From NCBI RefSeq assembly GCF_900129305.1, contig NZ_FQVB01000004.1, positions 161,279 to 225,278 on the forward strand: DNA of 64,000 bases, read 5' to 3'. Origin of the DNA: Desulfacinum infernum DSM 9756 (lineage in GTDB: Bacteria; Desulfobacterota; Syntrophobacteria; Syntrophobacterales; DSM-9756). The notes under the pieces were generated by a model, which was not told where the DNA came from, made no database searches, and saw only the letters and a program-made list of their open reading frames with translations. The position numbers were made by a program, and so were the translations under genes. Each line of letters begins with the position of its first letter. Positions within the stretch are counted from its first letter, which is position 1. Shown here piece by piece: positions 16,287-25,874 of the stretch.

Positions 16287-18566
16287 ATGGCGGGCAGCGG
16301 ATCCATGGGACGACACCTTACAGCCATTGGCGCCGCCGGCTGGGCGAGCACCGTCGCCCAGATCCTCATGCTCCGGGAAATCTTCGTCCAATTCTACGGT
16401 AACGAACTTTCCGTCGGGATCGTTCTCTTTTTTTGGCTCCTTTGGACCGCCGCGGGGAGCGCCCTGGCCCCCCGCCTGTTTGGGAAGTTCCCTGCCGTTT
16501 CCGCATCCCGCCGGTGGAGCTCTCTCATTCCCGGGTTGCTTTCGGCCTACGCCCTGGCGATGCCCATAACGGTGATCTGGATCCGCGGTGCCAGGCTGCT
16601 TTTTCACATTCCGCGAGGCGATGTGCCGGGGCTGGGGCAGACGATCCTCCTGACCGGTGCCACGACCGCGCCCCTGTGTCTGCTCTTCGGCTTCTTGTTC
16701 GGTTCCATCTGGATGGCGGCAGCCGATTCCACCCCAAAGGGACGGAGCGGGTTGTGGATCTATGCCGCCGAAGCCGCAGGGGCCGGGATCGGGGGCCTCA
16801 CCTTCTATTTCCTTCTCCTTCCTCGGTGCACCGCCCTGGAGGCGGCGATTCTTTCCGGTTGGGTACCGGCCTTGGCGGCGCTTATCACCATGGGCCGGGC
16901 GGTGGGTACCGGTCCTGCGGTGGCGTTGGCGGCGGCCTGGCTGATGTTGGCGTCCCTGTGGGCCGCGGGAGGCCGCCTGGAATCCTGGAGCCGGTCCTGG
17001 GTGTGGGGGAGCGGCCTGGTTCGTTCCGTGGACACACCCTATCACAACATCACCGTGCTGCAGGGGCAAGGACAACAGTCGGTCATGATCGACGGACTAT
17101 GGGCCTACAGCATCCCGGATCCGCAAGGGGCGGAAGACGCCGTCCATCTGGCCCTTCTCCAGCACGGGCACCCGCAGAAGGTGCTGGTTCTGGGAGCAGC
17201 CGGGCCTGAAATCCTACGGGAGTTGCTTCGCTATCCGGACTTGCGCCGGATTCTGGTGGTCGATCCGGACCCGGTCCTCCTGTCCATGAGTCGGCTGGAT
17301 CGTGAGGATCCCACGGTGGGTTTTCATTGCGATGACATCCGGCGGTATGTGCGCCGAGCCGAGGATTGCTACGACGTGGTGCTTCTCCATACGGCGGACC
17401 CGGTGACGCTCGCTCTCAATCGGTTCCGGACGGTGGAGTTCTTCAGGGATCTGGACGGCCTTTTGTGCTCCGGCGGCGTGATTTCCGTCACGGTCTCCGG
17501 CGGCGAGGAGATGCTCGGCGAAGCCCAGATTCGTCTGGTGTCTTCCGTTCTGGGCGCACTGGACCATGTGTTCGGGGATCGGGTGCTCTATCCGGGAAGC
17601 CGGATCCGGCTGGTGGCGGCCCGGAACCCCGGAATCCTTGCCAGGGATCCGGAAATCCTCGCGGGGCGGGCTGAGCGAAGAGGGCTGGCGCTTCAATACG
17701 TGCGCCGAGATCGCCTGGAGAACCTACTGGATCCTCTGAGGCAGGCGTACTTTGACCAGGTTCTGGCCGCCGCCCCGCCCGAGCTCAACCGGGATGGGCA
17801 TCCCGTGGGGTTTCTCTATGCCCTGGGATGGTGGACGGCTCGCACGGAAGGCGGGGCAAGCGGCGACTGGATCGGCCCCATGACGTCGCCCGCGTTCCGG
17901 AAAATCGGAGCGGCTGTGGTCTCGGCGGTTGCCTTCCTTCTGCTTATATGGCTCGTCTTCGGTCCCCGACTTCCCGTGGAGCGGGGAGCGGCCTTGGCCG
18001 TTTTTTCGGTGGGAGCGTCCCTCATGGTGCTCCAAATCGTCCTTTTCCTCGCATACCAGATCTGGGAAGGGGCTCTCTACACGGCCATGGCACTCCTGGT
18101 GACGACGTTCATGACCGGGCTTTCCGCAGGCGCCCTGGCGGCCCATTGTTTCGTGGATAAACCCGGCGGTTGGGCCCGGGCAAAACAGGCCTTGCTGGTT
18201 GCTCACGCCGGGTTGGCGGCCTTGGCTCTCGCCTTGGGATGGACCTTCGGCCGCGGCGCCCCGTCCTGGATCGCCTTCCCTTCGCGGCCCTGGGCGTTGG
18301 TGTTCTTTTGTGCGGCGGCGGGAGGGATGGGCGTCTTGGGAGGGGCCCATTTCGGCCTTTCGTGTCTGGTCTGCAAGATAAGATCGGGAAAAGGCGCCGC
18401 GGGGCCCCGTTTGTACGCTTGGGACCTGGCGGGGGCGGCCTCGGCGGCGATGGGAGGCACGCTGATTCTCCTTCCCATCTGGGGATTGTCGGGTGCCGGT
18501 TGGGCATGCGCCGGTTTTCTCGCAGTGACCTTCGCGGCTCTTCTCCGTTCGCTCCGCCTAAGATAG
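16287..18566 (+). CDS. Membrane-embedded spermidine synthase-like protein
   Basis: 759 residues (ATG 16305 is an alternative start). Residues about 5-235 form an N-terminal block of membrane helices. Residues about 240-470 form a class I methyltransferase-like domain of the spermidine-synthase type, with YHNITVLQ, VLVLGAAGPEILREL and VVDPDPVLL. Residues about 535-755 form a second membrane block. Such helix-domain-helix proteins are common and unassigned. The usual aminopropyltransferase Asp/Tyr set is only partly visible, so I would not claim polyamine synthesis. The long start region follows a tandem repeat. Confidence 0.8.
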   Translation: MAGSGSMGRHLTAIGAAGWASTVAQILMLREIFVQFYGNELSVGIVLFFWLLWTAAGSALAPRLFGKFPAVSASRRWSSLIPGLLSAYALAMPITVIWIRGARLLFHIPRGDVPGLGQTILLTGATTAPLCLLFGFLFGSIWMAAADSTPKGRSGLWIYAAEAAGAGIGGLTFYFLLLPRCTALEAAILSGWVPALAALITMGRAVGTGPAVALAAAWLMLASLWAAGGRLESWSRSWVWGSGLVRSVDTPYHNITVLQGQGQQSVMIDGLWAYSIPDPQGAEDAVHLALLQHGHPQKVLVLGAAGPEILRELLRYPDLRRILVVDPDPVLLSMSRLDREDPTVGFHCDDIRRYVRRAEDCYDVVLLHTADPVTLALNRFRTVEFFRDLDGLLCSGGVISVTVSGGEEMLGEAQIRLVSSVLGALDHVFGDRVLYPGSRIRLVAARNPGILARDPEILAGRAERRGLALQYVRRDRLENLLDPLRQAYFDQVLAAAPPELNRDGHPVGFLYALGWWTARTEGGASGDWIGPMTSPAFRKIGAAVVSAVAFLLLIWLVFGPRLPVERGAALAVFSVGASLMVLQIVLFLAYQIWEGALYTAMALLVTTFMTGLSAGALAAHCFVDKPGGWARAKQALLVAHAGLAALALALGWTFGRGAPSWIAFPSRPWALVFFCAAAGGMGVLGGAHFGLSCLVCKIRSGKGAAGPRLYAWDLAGAASAAMGGTLILLPIWGLSGAGWACAGFLAVTFAALLRSLRLR

Positions 18567-18629
18567 CCTAACGATCATGGCGAAACTCGCCACCCCGCAC
18601 GGATGAAAGAACCTGCACCAGTCTAGAGC

Positions 18630-18782
18630 CCTTTTTGTGGGAGCGCCGGAAGGCGCGATGAGGTGGCGGACACACTGGCGGGAGATGGCCGCCCATCCCT
18701 TTTCGCGGCTTTCGCCGCTCCCACGTCTCGCTCATTGCCATAGGCGTCTATTCGCGTTCATTGGCGGTTTTCTTTCCATTAA
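18630..18782. repeat. Intergenic inverted repeat and dispersed repeat
   Basis: GTGGGAGCGCCG and its partner CGCCGCTCCCAC (about 18639-18722) form a long imperfect hairpin. It is followed at 18743-18778 by the GCGTCTATTCGCGTTCATTGG repeat type also seen at 3183, 21496 and 43531. No gene seen between 18567 and 18791. Confidence 0.65.
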
Positions 18783-18791
18783 AGAACCCGG

Positions 18792-19943
18792 TCAGGCGGG
18801 TTTGCCGGGCCGCTTCCAGATTCCGGGGATGGCCGTACCGCATTGGGCACAATGGCCGTCCCGGAAACGAACGGGTTCGGTTCGATAGCCGGTGCGGCGG
18901 ATGAGCAGGGTGTTGCAGCGGGGGCAGAAGGTGCTTTCCGCAGGGTGGCCGGGGACATTGCCGATGTAGGGGAAGCGAAGACCCTCACGGAGGGCCGTAG
19001 CGTGGGCCCGTTCCAGCGTGGCCACGGGCGTGGGGGGAAGGCCCTGGAGTTTATAACGGGGATAGAACCGGGTGAAATGAACCGGCACGTCGGGGCCCAG
19101 CTCCGCCACTATCCATCGGCACAGATCGCGCAGGTCGGTGTCCGCGTCGTTCTTTCCCGGGATCAGGAGGTTGACGATTTCCGTGTGAATGCCCTTTTCT
19201 TTAAGCCGCTTCAGGGTGTCCAACACCGGCTGGACCCACCCTTCGGTCATTTCGCGATAGTAGGCATCCCGGATGCCTTTCAGGTCGATGCAGGCGGCAT
19301 CCAGGTAGGGCGCCAGGTCCTCCAGGGGTTTCTTTTCCACGAACCCGTTGGAGTGCATGACCTTTAAGAGGCCCGCCTCTCGGCATCCCTTGGCGATGTC
19401 GAGCATATATTCCAGGAAGATGGTGGGTTCCACGTAGGTGGAAGCGACGGAGGCGCACCCGTACTGTGCGGCCAGTTGTACCACCTGAGCCGGCGCGAGC
19501 AGAAAATTTCGGGTTTCCTCCGGTCGTGCCTGGGAAATTTCCCAATTCTGGCAGAACTTGCAATCGAAGTTGCAACCGGCCGTGGCGATGGAAAAGGACC
19601 GTGTGGTGGGAATCACATGGAAGAAGGGCTTCTTTTCGATGGGGTCCACGTGGACGGCGCACGGGTTGCCGTACACCAGGCTGTAATAGATCCCGTCCCG
19701 GTTTTCCCGCACCTCGCAGTAACCCCGCTCCCCGGGATCCACTTCGCACCGGCGCGGGCAAAGGAGGCAACGGATCGTGCCGGATCCGATCGGGATAAAG
19801 TAGGGGGAGGGGTGAGGGCTCAGTGCGCCTTTTTTTAGCTTCAGGCCGGCTCCCAGGGCGCGTGACGGCAGGAAGGGCGGCCCGCCCAGGGCGCAGGCCC
19901 ACAGCGCACACAGCCCTGTTTTAAGAAAACAGCGTCGATCCAT
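18792..19943 (-). CDS. amrS: AmmeMemoRadiSam-system radical SAM enzyme with Tat signal
   Basis: 383 residues. It starts MDRRCFLK, a twin-arginine motif followed by a hydrophobic stretch and possible cleavage near residue 30-33. The radical SAM motif is C124-x3-C128-x2-C131. An additional N-terminal set C59-x2-C62-x3-C66-x9-C76 and a C-terminal CPRC plus CAQC pair suggest further metal sites. It lies 28 bp behind a gene coding for the two partner domains (Memo and AMMECR1), which defines the system. The chemistry of the system is not established. The Tat motif implies transport of the folded Fe-S enzyme out of the cytoplasm. Confidence 0.87.
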   Translation of the reverse strand: MDRRCFLKTGLCALWACALGGPPFLPSRALGAGLKLKKGALSPHPSPYFIPIGSGTIRCLLCPRRCEVDPGERGYCEVRENRDGIYYSLVYGNPCAVHVDPIEKKPFFHVIPTTRSFSIATAGCNFDCKFCQNWEISQARPEETRNFLLAPAQVVQLAAQYGCASVASTYVEPTIFLEYMLDIAKGCREAGLLKVMHSNGFVEKKPLEDLAPYLDAACIDLKGIRDAYYREMTEGWVQPVLDTLKRLKEKGIHTEIVNLLIPGKNDADTDLRDLCRWIVAELGPDVPVHFTRFYPRYKLQGLPPTPVATLERAHATALREGLRFPYIGNVPGHPAESTFCPRCNTLLIRRTGYRTEPVRFRDGHCAQCGTAIPGIWKRPGKPA

Positions 19944-19971
19944 GGTGCATCCCCCGTGGTTGCCGGACCGT

Positions 19972-21480
19972 TCAGAAAACTTCGGCGGAAAAGACGTAAA
20001 TCTCCGTATCGGAATCCTTCCAGGCGTCCGGAGGAAGCCCGGCCTTTTGACACGTGTGTTCCAGGAACGTTTGCCGGTCCCAGCCGTATTCCACGGCCAC
20101 CTGGGGTAGCAGCAACCCGCTTCGCCATCCCTTGCGGATGTAGATGCCGTGAACTCCCACCTGAATCTCCCCCGGGCTCCCGATGCGCCTCAAGGGCGTG
20201 AGCGCCGAGATCTCCAGGCGGACGCGGGGCCACTCCTCGGCGCGCAGGGGTGGAAAACGGGGATCCTGAAAGGCGGCGGCTTCGGCCATGCGCGCCACCG
20301 TTTCCGCCAGCGAATGCCGTCCCACGATCTGGCCGATGCATCCCCGCAAGCGGCCTTGGATCTTCAGGGTGACAAAGGCTCCGCGCTTGCGGCCAAGTCC
20401 TTCGGTGAGGCGGTCCCCATCGATCCGGGGCGGGTCGGTGCCGTGAAGCCTGGCTTCGATGGCCTTTCGGGCGATGTCCTTGAGTATTTCTCTTTCCCGG
20501 GCCGTCAGGGAGGATTCTCCGGATGACTCAAGCGCAGGTTCAGCCTCCGAATCGTCCGCCTTTGCCCCCTTCCGAATCCAGAGGGCGGCGGCCAGATAGC
20601 CCACCACGCGGCTGCGGTCTCCGGTGGCATCGGCGGAAGTGGCGTAGTGGAGAATGGACGCTTGCGGGTTCCGGAAACGGCGTGCGTAGAGGAGAATTGT
20701 TGCGAGCGGGGCTCCACCGCAGGCTTCGCAACGACCTTCACGAAGGTCTGTCCAAAGCCGCCGGGCGTCCAGGTTTCGAACGTGGTCGATCAGGCGCTCA
20801 TCCAGGAGGCGCGCCTCGGCATCCGAATGGTAGTGGGAAAGATCCGTGCTGGCCACCACCACAAAAGGGCGGTCCTTCCACATGGATGCCAGGACATCGG
20901 CCAATCGGACACAATCCTCCCAGCCCACTCGCCCCATGAGGACGGGCACCAGGCGAAATTTGGGGAGGACCGTTTGCAGGAAGGGGAGCTGAATTTCCAC
21001 GGAATGTTCCACGGCGTGGGCTCTTTCCACGCATGGGAGTTCCGGGATGCGGTCCTTGAGGTCCGCGATGAAATCGGAATCCACGGGGATCCGCCCCAGC
21101 GGGGTTTCGTAGGGACCGCGATCGTAGATGGAAATTCCTTGGAAGGGAACGCGATGGCTGGGGGCCACCACCACAACCGTCGGCCATGGGCGGGCCTGGA
21201 GGACCCGATAGGCGTAGGCGGCGGTTGCACCGCTGTAGCGATAGCCGGCGTGCGGTGAGACCAGCGCAAGGAGGGTCGCTCCTTCGGGAAGGGGATGGAA
21301 ATCGGCATGGGCCAAATAACGCCCCACAGCCGATTGGAGTTCCTCCGGATCCCCGGGGTACCAGGTTCCGGCAAGAATGGACGGACGCACCTGATCCGAG
21401 GCGCCGGGAAAGGGGCGGCCCAACCCGGTCAGGGCCAGAGCAAAGAGAAGGATGAGGACAAGAAAGGACGGTTGCTTCAT
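19972..21480 (-). CDS. Exported Memo-AMMECR1 fusion protein
   Basis: About 502 residues from ATG 21480. The start is chosen because it opens a classical signal peptide (KQPSFLVLILLFALALTGLG); a frame 13 residues longer exists. Residues about 30-310 are a MEMO1-family domain (AGTWYPGDPEEL, SPHAGYRYSGATAA, APSHRVPF, EHSVEIQLPFLQ, STDLSHY). Residues about 335-502 are an AMMECR1 domain (KRGAFVTLKIQGRLRGCIG, QDPRFPPL, LLLPQVAVEYGWD). It is followed by amrS. A separate-gene, signal-less version of the same two domains lies at 38561-39989. Memo folds resemble ring-cleaving dioxygenases; the activity here is unknown. Confidence 0.87.
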   Translation of the reverse strand: MKQPSFLVLILLFALALTGLGRPFPGASDQVRPSILAGTWYPGDPEELQSAVGRYLAHADFHPLPEGATLLALVSPHAGYRYSGATAAYAYRVLQARPWPTVVVVAPSHRVPFQGISIYDRGPYETPLGRIPVDSDFIADLKDRIPELPCVERAHAVEHSVEIQLPFLQTVLPKFRLVPVLMGRVGWEDCVRLADVLASMWKDRPFVVVASTDLSHYHSDAEARLLDERLIDHVRNLDARRLWTDLREGRCEACGGAPLATILLYARRFRNPQASILHYATSADATGDRSRVVGYLAAALWIRKGAKADDSEAEPALESSGESSLTAREREILKDIARKAIEARLHGTDPPRIDGDRLTEGLGRKRGAFVTLKIQGRLRGCIGQIVGRHSLAETVARMAEAAAFQDPRFPPLRAEEWPRVRLEISALTPLRRIGSPGEIQVGVHGIYIRKGWRSGLLLPQVAVEYGWDRQTFLEHTCQKAGLPPDAWKDSDTEIYVFSAEVF

Positions 21481-21495
21481 GGCTTTTCGGGCTTT

Positions 21496-21783
21496 AAAAG
21501 AACCGCCAATGAACGGCAATCAACGCCGATGGAAATGAAGGCGATGACCTGCTCTTTCATCCATGCGAGGTGGCGGGGTTCGCGCTGATCGTCAGGACGA
21601 TCCGTAAATCCCACCCGGCGCTTTGCTGGTAAAAGGGCAAGACTTCCCATCCCTCATCACCCATCCCTCATCACCCATTACTCGTCACCCATTACTCGTC
21701 ACCCATTACTCGTCACTCGTCACTCATGCACGGGAGCGATCACGGCTCACGGCTCACGGTTCACGGATTACGGTTCACGGACC
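21496..21783. repeat. Dispersed repeat and tandem heptad tract
   Basis: 21496-21528 matches the GAACCGCCAATGAACG-type repeat. 21641-21728 is a tandem array of CATCCCT, CATCACC and ACTCGTC heptads. 21737-21783 is a tandem GCTCACGG/TTCACGG array that forms the last codons of the minus-strand gene at 21761. No gene otherwise. Confidence 0.75.
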
Positions 21784-22387
21784 GATTCACCCAGGCCTCC
21801 ACGCAGTCCAGGGCGTCCTCCATGGGGATCCGGCTCAGGTTCAAGACGGCGTGGTACAGGTGGGGGTCGTCCCAGGATCGGTTGAAGTAGTGCTCGATGT
21901 AGGCCGCCGATTCCTTTTCCTCCCGTTCAATGAGATCCCGGGCCGAGCGGTCGTCCATCTCCATGTTTTCCTTGAGCCACCGGATGCGGTCTTCCAGGGT
22001 CTTCACGATCCTCAGATGGATCGTGCCGGGGTGCTCCGCGAGGATGCACTGGGCACCCCAGCCGAGAATGATCACATTTCCCTCTTCCGCCACGCTTCGC
22101 ACGAGCTTCACCGTCACTTCGTGGTAGTTTCTGTCGTCCAGGCGCCCGTAGGAGCGGTCCACCACCTTCTGCACGGTGCTGGCGGTGTAGCGGTCGATCA
22201 GGCGCAGAAGGCGGGATTCACGGCCTTTGCGAAAGCTTTGGGCCTCACTTTCGGATATGCGCAGCTCCCGAGCCGCATCCGCCACCAGTTGCTTGTCCAG
22301 GATGGAATAGCCCAGACGGTCCGCCAAACGCTTGGCGAACTCCTCACTTTCCGACGCATACTCCTTGCTGATGGTGATGACCGCCAT
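21761..22387 (-). CDS. Cytidylate kinase-like family protein
   Basis: 208 residues from ATG 22387 with GGAGGG upstream. It begins AVITISKEYASES, matching the cytidylate-kinase-like family in which the P-loop is modified. It continues GYSILDKQLV, VIILGWGAQCIL and HLRIVKTLEDRIRWL. These proteins keep the P-loop kinase fold but their substrate is unknown; true Cmk is about the same size with an intact GxxGxGKS, which is absent here. The last residues (NRSVNRNP) are encoded by a tandem repeat, so the C-terminus probably changed recently. Confidence 0.8.
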   Translation of the reverse strand: MAVITISKEYASESEEFAKRLADRLGYSILDKQLVADAARELRISESEAQSFRKGRESRLLRLIDRYTASTVQKVVDRSYGRLDDRNYHEVTVKLVRSVAEEGNVIILGWGAQCILAEHPGTIHLRIVKTLEDRIRWLKENMEMDDRSARDLIEREEKESAAYIEHYFNRSWDDPHLYHAVLNLSRIPMEDALDCVEAWVNRSVNRNP

Positions 22388-22543
22388 GTCCGCCCTCCTT
22401 CAATCCGGGGTTGGGTGCCGGCCCCTCGCGCGCACCGCGGGGCCTTGTGCCAACGGCAAGATCCTCATGAAATCCGTGGAGATGGGCGTCGGAAGGGATA
22501 CGAAGACAAGAACCGCCGCAGCCGCTCTCGCAATTCACGTTTC

Positions 22544-22572
22544 TTGACAGTAAGTTAATGAAAATATAGCAT
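22544..22572 (+). promoter_or_regulatory. Sigma-70 type promoter for ffh
   Basis: TTGACA at 22544-22549, a 17-bp spacer and TAGCAT at 22567-22572. A transcript would start near 22580, about 55 nt ahead of ffh. Confidence 0.6.
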
Positions 22573-22635
22573 GCCGTGTTGCCCAAAAAAAGCGCCCAGT
22601 GCTCGGAACACCGAGGGGAGTGGACAGACAGGACC

Positions 22636-23991
22636 ATGTTCGACAATCTGAGCAGCAAATTCCAGAAGGTCTTTCGCCATCTGAAAGGGCACGGCAAGCT
22701 GACGGAGCAAAACATCCAGGAGGCCCTGCGGGAGGTTCGCCTGGCTCTGCTGGAAGCCGACGTGCACTACAAAGTGGCCAAGGACTTTGTGAAGACCATC
22801 GCCCAGAGGGCCGTGGGCCAGGAGGTGATGGGAAGTCTTACTCCGGGCCAGCAGGTCATCAAGATCGTCAATGAGGCCCTCACCGACCTGATGGGAGGGA
22901 CCGCCGCTCCGCTGGAACTCACCGGAAAAAGTCCCCAGGTGATCGTCCTGGTGGGTCTTCAGGGGTCCGGTAAGACCACGACCGCGGCCAAACTGGCCCG
23001 GCACTTGAGCAAGAACAAGCGGCGCCCGTGCTTGGTGCCGGCCGACGTGTACCGACCCGCGGCCATCGACCAGCTGACGACGCTGGCGGGCCAGTTGAAC
23101 CTGCCCGTTTTTCCCTCGTCCGTGGATCAAAAGCCCGAGGACATCGTCCGTGGGGCGGTGGGCTTCGCCCGGGAACACCAGTGCGATACCCTCATTGTGG
23201 ATACCGCAGGCCGCCTGCACGTCGACCAGGAGCTCATGGATGAACTCCGGCGCATCAAGGCCATCCTGGAGCCCCAGGAAGTGCTGCTGGTGGCCGATGC
23301 CATGACGGGGCAGGATGCGGTGCGTGTGGCTTCCTCCTTTCACGAGGCCCTCCACATTACGGGTGTGGTCCTCACCAAGCTGGACGGCGATGCCCGGGGC
23401 GGTGCGGCCCTTTCCATCCGGGCGGTCACGGGTTGCCCCATCAAGTTCGTGGGTGTGGGCGAAAAACTGGACGCCCTGGAGGTCTTTCATCCGGACCGGA
23501 TGAGTTCGCGTATTCTCGGCATGGGCGATGTGCTGACCATCATCGAAAAGGCTCAGGAGGCCTTCGATGAACGGGAAGCCCTGGAGATGGCGCGAAAGTT
23601 CAAGGAAGACAGCTTCACGTTGGAGGATTTTCGGGATCAGCTTCGACAGGTGAAAAAGCTGGGCTCCTTGGAATCGATCCTCAAGATGCTTCCGGGCATG
23701 GGGATCCTGAAGGAGCTGAAAAAGATGGAGGTGGATGAAAAGGCGCTGGTGAGGACCGAAGCCATCATCAACTCCATGACCAAGCAGGAACGCCAAAACG
23801 CCGGGATCATCAACGCCAGCCGCAAGAGGCGCATCGCCCGGGGCAGCGGCACATCGGTCCAGGAGGTGAACCAGCTCCTGCGCAGCTACAACGACGCCCG
23901 GCGCATGATGCGCCAGATGATGGGCGGCGGCAAGGCCACCAAGAAGGGCAAGAAGAAGAAAAAGCGCGTGAAGGCATTTTTCCCTTTTTAA
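22636..23991 (+). CDS. ffh: Signal recognition particle protein Ffh
   Basis: 451 residues from ATG 22636 ([10 protein letters not shown], the normal N-terminus). NG domain with G1 [26 protein letters not shown] and the Met-rich M domain from about residue 300. The RNA-binding part is [18 protein letters not shown], and the C-terminus is Lys-rich. It binds signal sequences on the ribosome and docks with FtsY for membrane insertion. First gene of a conserved translation operon. Confidence 0.97.
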   Translation: MFDNLSSKFQKVFRHLKGHGKLTEQNIQEALREVRLALLEADVHYKVAKDFVKTIAQRAVGQEVMGSLTPGQQVIKIVNEALTDLMGGTAAPLELTGKSPQVIVLVGLQGSGKTTTAAKLARHLSKNKRRPCLVPADVYRPAAIDQLTTLAGQLNLPVFPSSVDQKPEDIVRGAVGFAREHQCDTLIVDTAGRLHVDQELMDELRRIKAILEPQEVLLVADAMTGQDAVRVASSFHEALHITGVVLTKLDGDARGGAALSIRAVTGCPIKFVGVGEKLDALEVFHPDRMSSRILGMGDVLTIIEKAQEAFDEREALEMARKFKEDSFTLEDFRDQLRQVKKLGSLESILKMLPGMGILKELKKMEVDEKALVRTEAIINSMTKQERQNAGIINASRKRRIARGSGTSVQEVNQLLRSYNDARRMMRQMMGGGKATKKGKKKKKRVKAFFPF

Positions 23992-24079
23992 TTTGGCCAA
24001 CGTGGTGTATACGCTCCAAATTTGTTTTGAGGGTGTGTGCGATTTGGTGTACAGTAATCAAAGGAGGTAGAAAAACACC

Positions 24080-24340
24080 ATGCCGGTTCGTATCCGTTTG
24101 GCACGTCGTGGCAGCAAGAAGCGACCTTTCTATTCCATCGTGGTGGCCCATTCGGAAGCTCCCCGCGACGGTCGGTTCATCGAACGCATTGGAACTTACA
24201 ACCCCCTGACGGACCCAGCGACAGTCACTTTCAACGCCGAGCGCCTGCAGTATTGGCTTCAGCAAGGGGCACAGCCTACGGAAACCGTTCGGAGTCTGAT
24301 CCGCAAGCACGCCGACAAGGCCGTACCGAAGGCTTCGTGA
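24080..24340 (+). CDS. rpsP: 30S ribosomal protein S16
   Basis: 86 residues with the S16 start [20 protein letters not shown] and [19 protein letters not shown] lies about 13 nt ahead of the ATG. The 88-bp gap after ffh contains a possible weak promoter (TTGAGG at 24027, TACAGT at 24050). Structural protein of the small subunit. Confidence 0.97.
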   Translation: MPVRIRLARRGSKKRPFYSIVVAHSEAPRDGRFIERIGTYNPLTDPATVTFNAERLQYWLQQGAQPTETVRSLIRKHADKAVPKAS

Positions 24341-24383
24341 CGAGGACTTGGGCGGTCGCGGTGCAGAGAAGGTGGAGGGGAGC

Positions 24384-24617
24384 ATGCTGAAGGAACTGAT
24401 TGAGTACATGGCGCGGGCTTTGGTGGACAAGCCGGAACAGGTGCACGTCTCGGAAATCGAAGGGGAGCAAACCTCCGTCATCGAGCTGCGGGTGGCCAAA
24501 GAGGACCTGGGCAAGGTCATCGGCAAACAGGGGCGTACCGCCCGCGCTATGCGAACGATCCTCAGCGCCGCATCCACCAAGATCAGAAAACGGGCTGTCC
24601 TGGAAATCATCGAATAA
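24384..24617 (+). CDS. khpA: KH-domain RNA-binding protein KhpA
   Basis: 77 residues from ATG 24384 after GGAGGGG. A single KH domain with [11 protein letters not shown] (GxxG loop) and [12 protein letters not shown]. It lies between rpsP and rimM as in many bacteria. KhpA with KhpB binds RNA and affects cell size and envelope in Gram-positives; role here not shown. Confidence 0.92.
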   Translation: MLKELIEYMARALVDKPEQVHVSEIEGEQTSVIELRVAKEDLGKVIGKQGRTARAMRTILSAASTKIRKRAVLEIIE

Positions 24618-24622
24618 GGACG

Positions 24623-25150
24623 ATGAAAGCATCCAAGTGGGTTCCTGTGGGCAGGGTCAGCAGGACTCACGGAATCGACGGTGCCGTACTCATCGTCGCC
24701 TATGGAGAGACGCTCGGAGAACGCCGATCCGACGAGCGTCTTTTTGTGTGTCTGCCCTCCATGCGGATTCCCAAGGCCCTCACCATTGAGGACATCCGGC
24801 CCCACGGCCGCCAGTGGCGCGTGCGCTTCAGGGAAGTGCGCGAATTGGAGGCCGCTCAAGCCCTGGTGGGTCTGGAAGTGGGGGTCCCGGAGGAAGAACT
24901 GCCGGCGCTGGACGACGGGGAGTACTACCACTACCAGCTTGTGGGGCTCCGCGTGGAAACGGTCTCCGGCCGCTTTCTGGGCACCTTGAAGGAAATCCTG
25001 GAAAGCCCGGCCCACGATATCTACGTGGTGGAAGACGAACGGGGGCGGGAGATCCTGCTGCCGGCCGTGGTGGATGTGATCCGGGACGTGAAGCTGGAGG
25101 AGAACCGGGTGGTGGTGGATCCGCCCGCGGGTTTGACCGATGATCTTTGA
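24623..25150 (+). CDS. rimM: Ribosome maturation factor RimM
   Basis: 175 residues, ATG 24623 only 5 bp after khpA. The N-terminal RimM barrel starts [16 protein letters not shown] and the C-terminal PRC-barrel has [11 protein letters not shown] and [10 protein letters not shown]. Assists assembly of the 30S head with S19. Overlaps trmD by 11 bp. Confidence 0.95.
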   Translation: MKASKWVPVGRVSRTHGIDGAVLIVAYGETLGERRSDERLFVCLPSMRIPKALTIEDIRPHGRQWRVRFREVRELEAAQALVGLEVGVPEEELPALDDGEYYHYQLVGLRVETVSGRFLGTLKEILESPAHDIYVVEDERGREILLPAVVDVIRDVKLEENRVVVDPPAGLTDDL

Positions 25151-25874
25151 CATCCTGACCATCTTTCCCGGAATTTTCGAGAGCCCCTTGCGCGAGAGTA
25201 TCCTGGGGAAGGCCTGCCAGCGAGGGATCCTCACCGTGCGGTTGCACAACATCCGGGACTACGCCCCGGACAAGCACCAGATGACGGACGATCGCCCGTT
25301 CGGTGGCGGTGAGGGCATGGTGATGAAACCGGAACCCATCGTGGGCGCGCTGGAGGCCGTGAGTCCCCTGGGACCCACGCCCCATGTGGTGCTGCTGTCT
25401 CCCCAGGGCCGGCTTTTCACCCAGGACGTGGCCCGCCGATTCCGTACGATGCCCCGCCTGGTCCTTGTGTGCGGCCGCTACGAAGGGGTGGACGAACGGG
25501 TGGCTGAGCATTTCGTGGATGAGGAGATCTCCATCGGCGACTTTATCCTGACCGGCGGGGAGCTGGCGGCCCTTGTCATCGTGGATGCGGTGGCACGGCT
25601 TCTTCCCGGGGTATTGGGCAACGAGGCATCGCCGGAAGCCGAATCCTTTGCCGAGCCCGTCCTGGAGCACCCGCATTACACGAGACCTCGAGACTTTCGG
25701 GGATACAAGGTCCCGGAAGTGCTCCTTTCGGGCGATCACGAAAGGATCCGCCGGTGGCGCCGCATGCAGGCCCTGGCCAGGACCCGGGCCCGGCGGCCGG
25801 ACCTTTTCTCGCGCCTGGTACTCAGCGAAGAGGACCGGAAACTTCTGGACGAGTACGACCGGCTGGCGCCATGA
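25140..25874 (+). CDS. trmD: tRNA (guanine-N1-)-methyltransferase
   Basis: 244 residues. SPOUT/trefoil-knot enzyme with [28 protein letters not shown] and [14 protein letters not shown] forming the SAM knot. The C-terminal helical domain contains [10 protein letters not shown]. Makes m1G37 in tRNA to prevent frameshifting. Overlaps rimM and ends in an ATGA overlap with the next gene. Confidence 0.97.
   Translation: MIFDILTIFPGIFESPLRESILGKACQRGILTVRLHNIRDYAPDKHQMTDDRPFGGGEGMVMKPEPIVGALEAVSPLGPTPHVVLLSPQGRLFTQDVARRFRTMPRLVLVCGRYEGVDERVAEHFVDEEISIGDFILTGGELAALVIVDAVARLLPGVLGNEASPEAESFAEPVLEHPHYTRPRDFRGYKVPEVLLSGDHERIRRWRRMQALARTRARRPDLFSRLVLSEEDRKLLDEYDRLAP

Noticed and set aside
21641..21728. 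Repeated heptads considered as a CRISPR array.
   Set aside because: Repeats are directly adjacent and only 7 bp, without unique spacers, and no cas genes are present.
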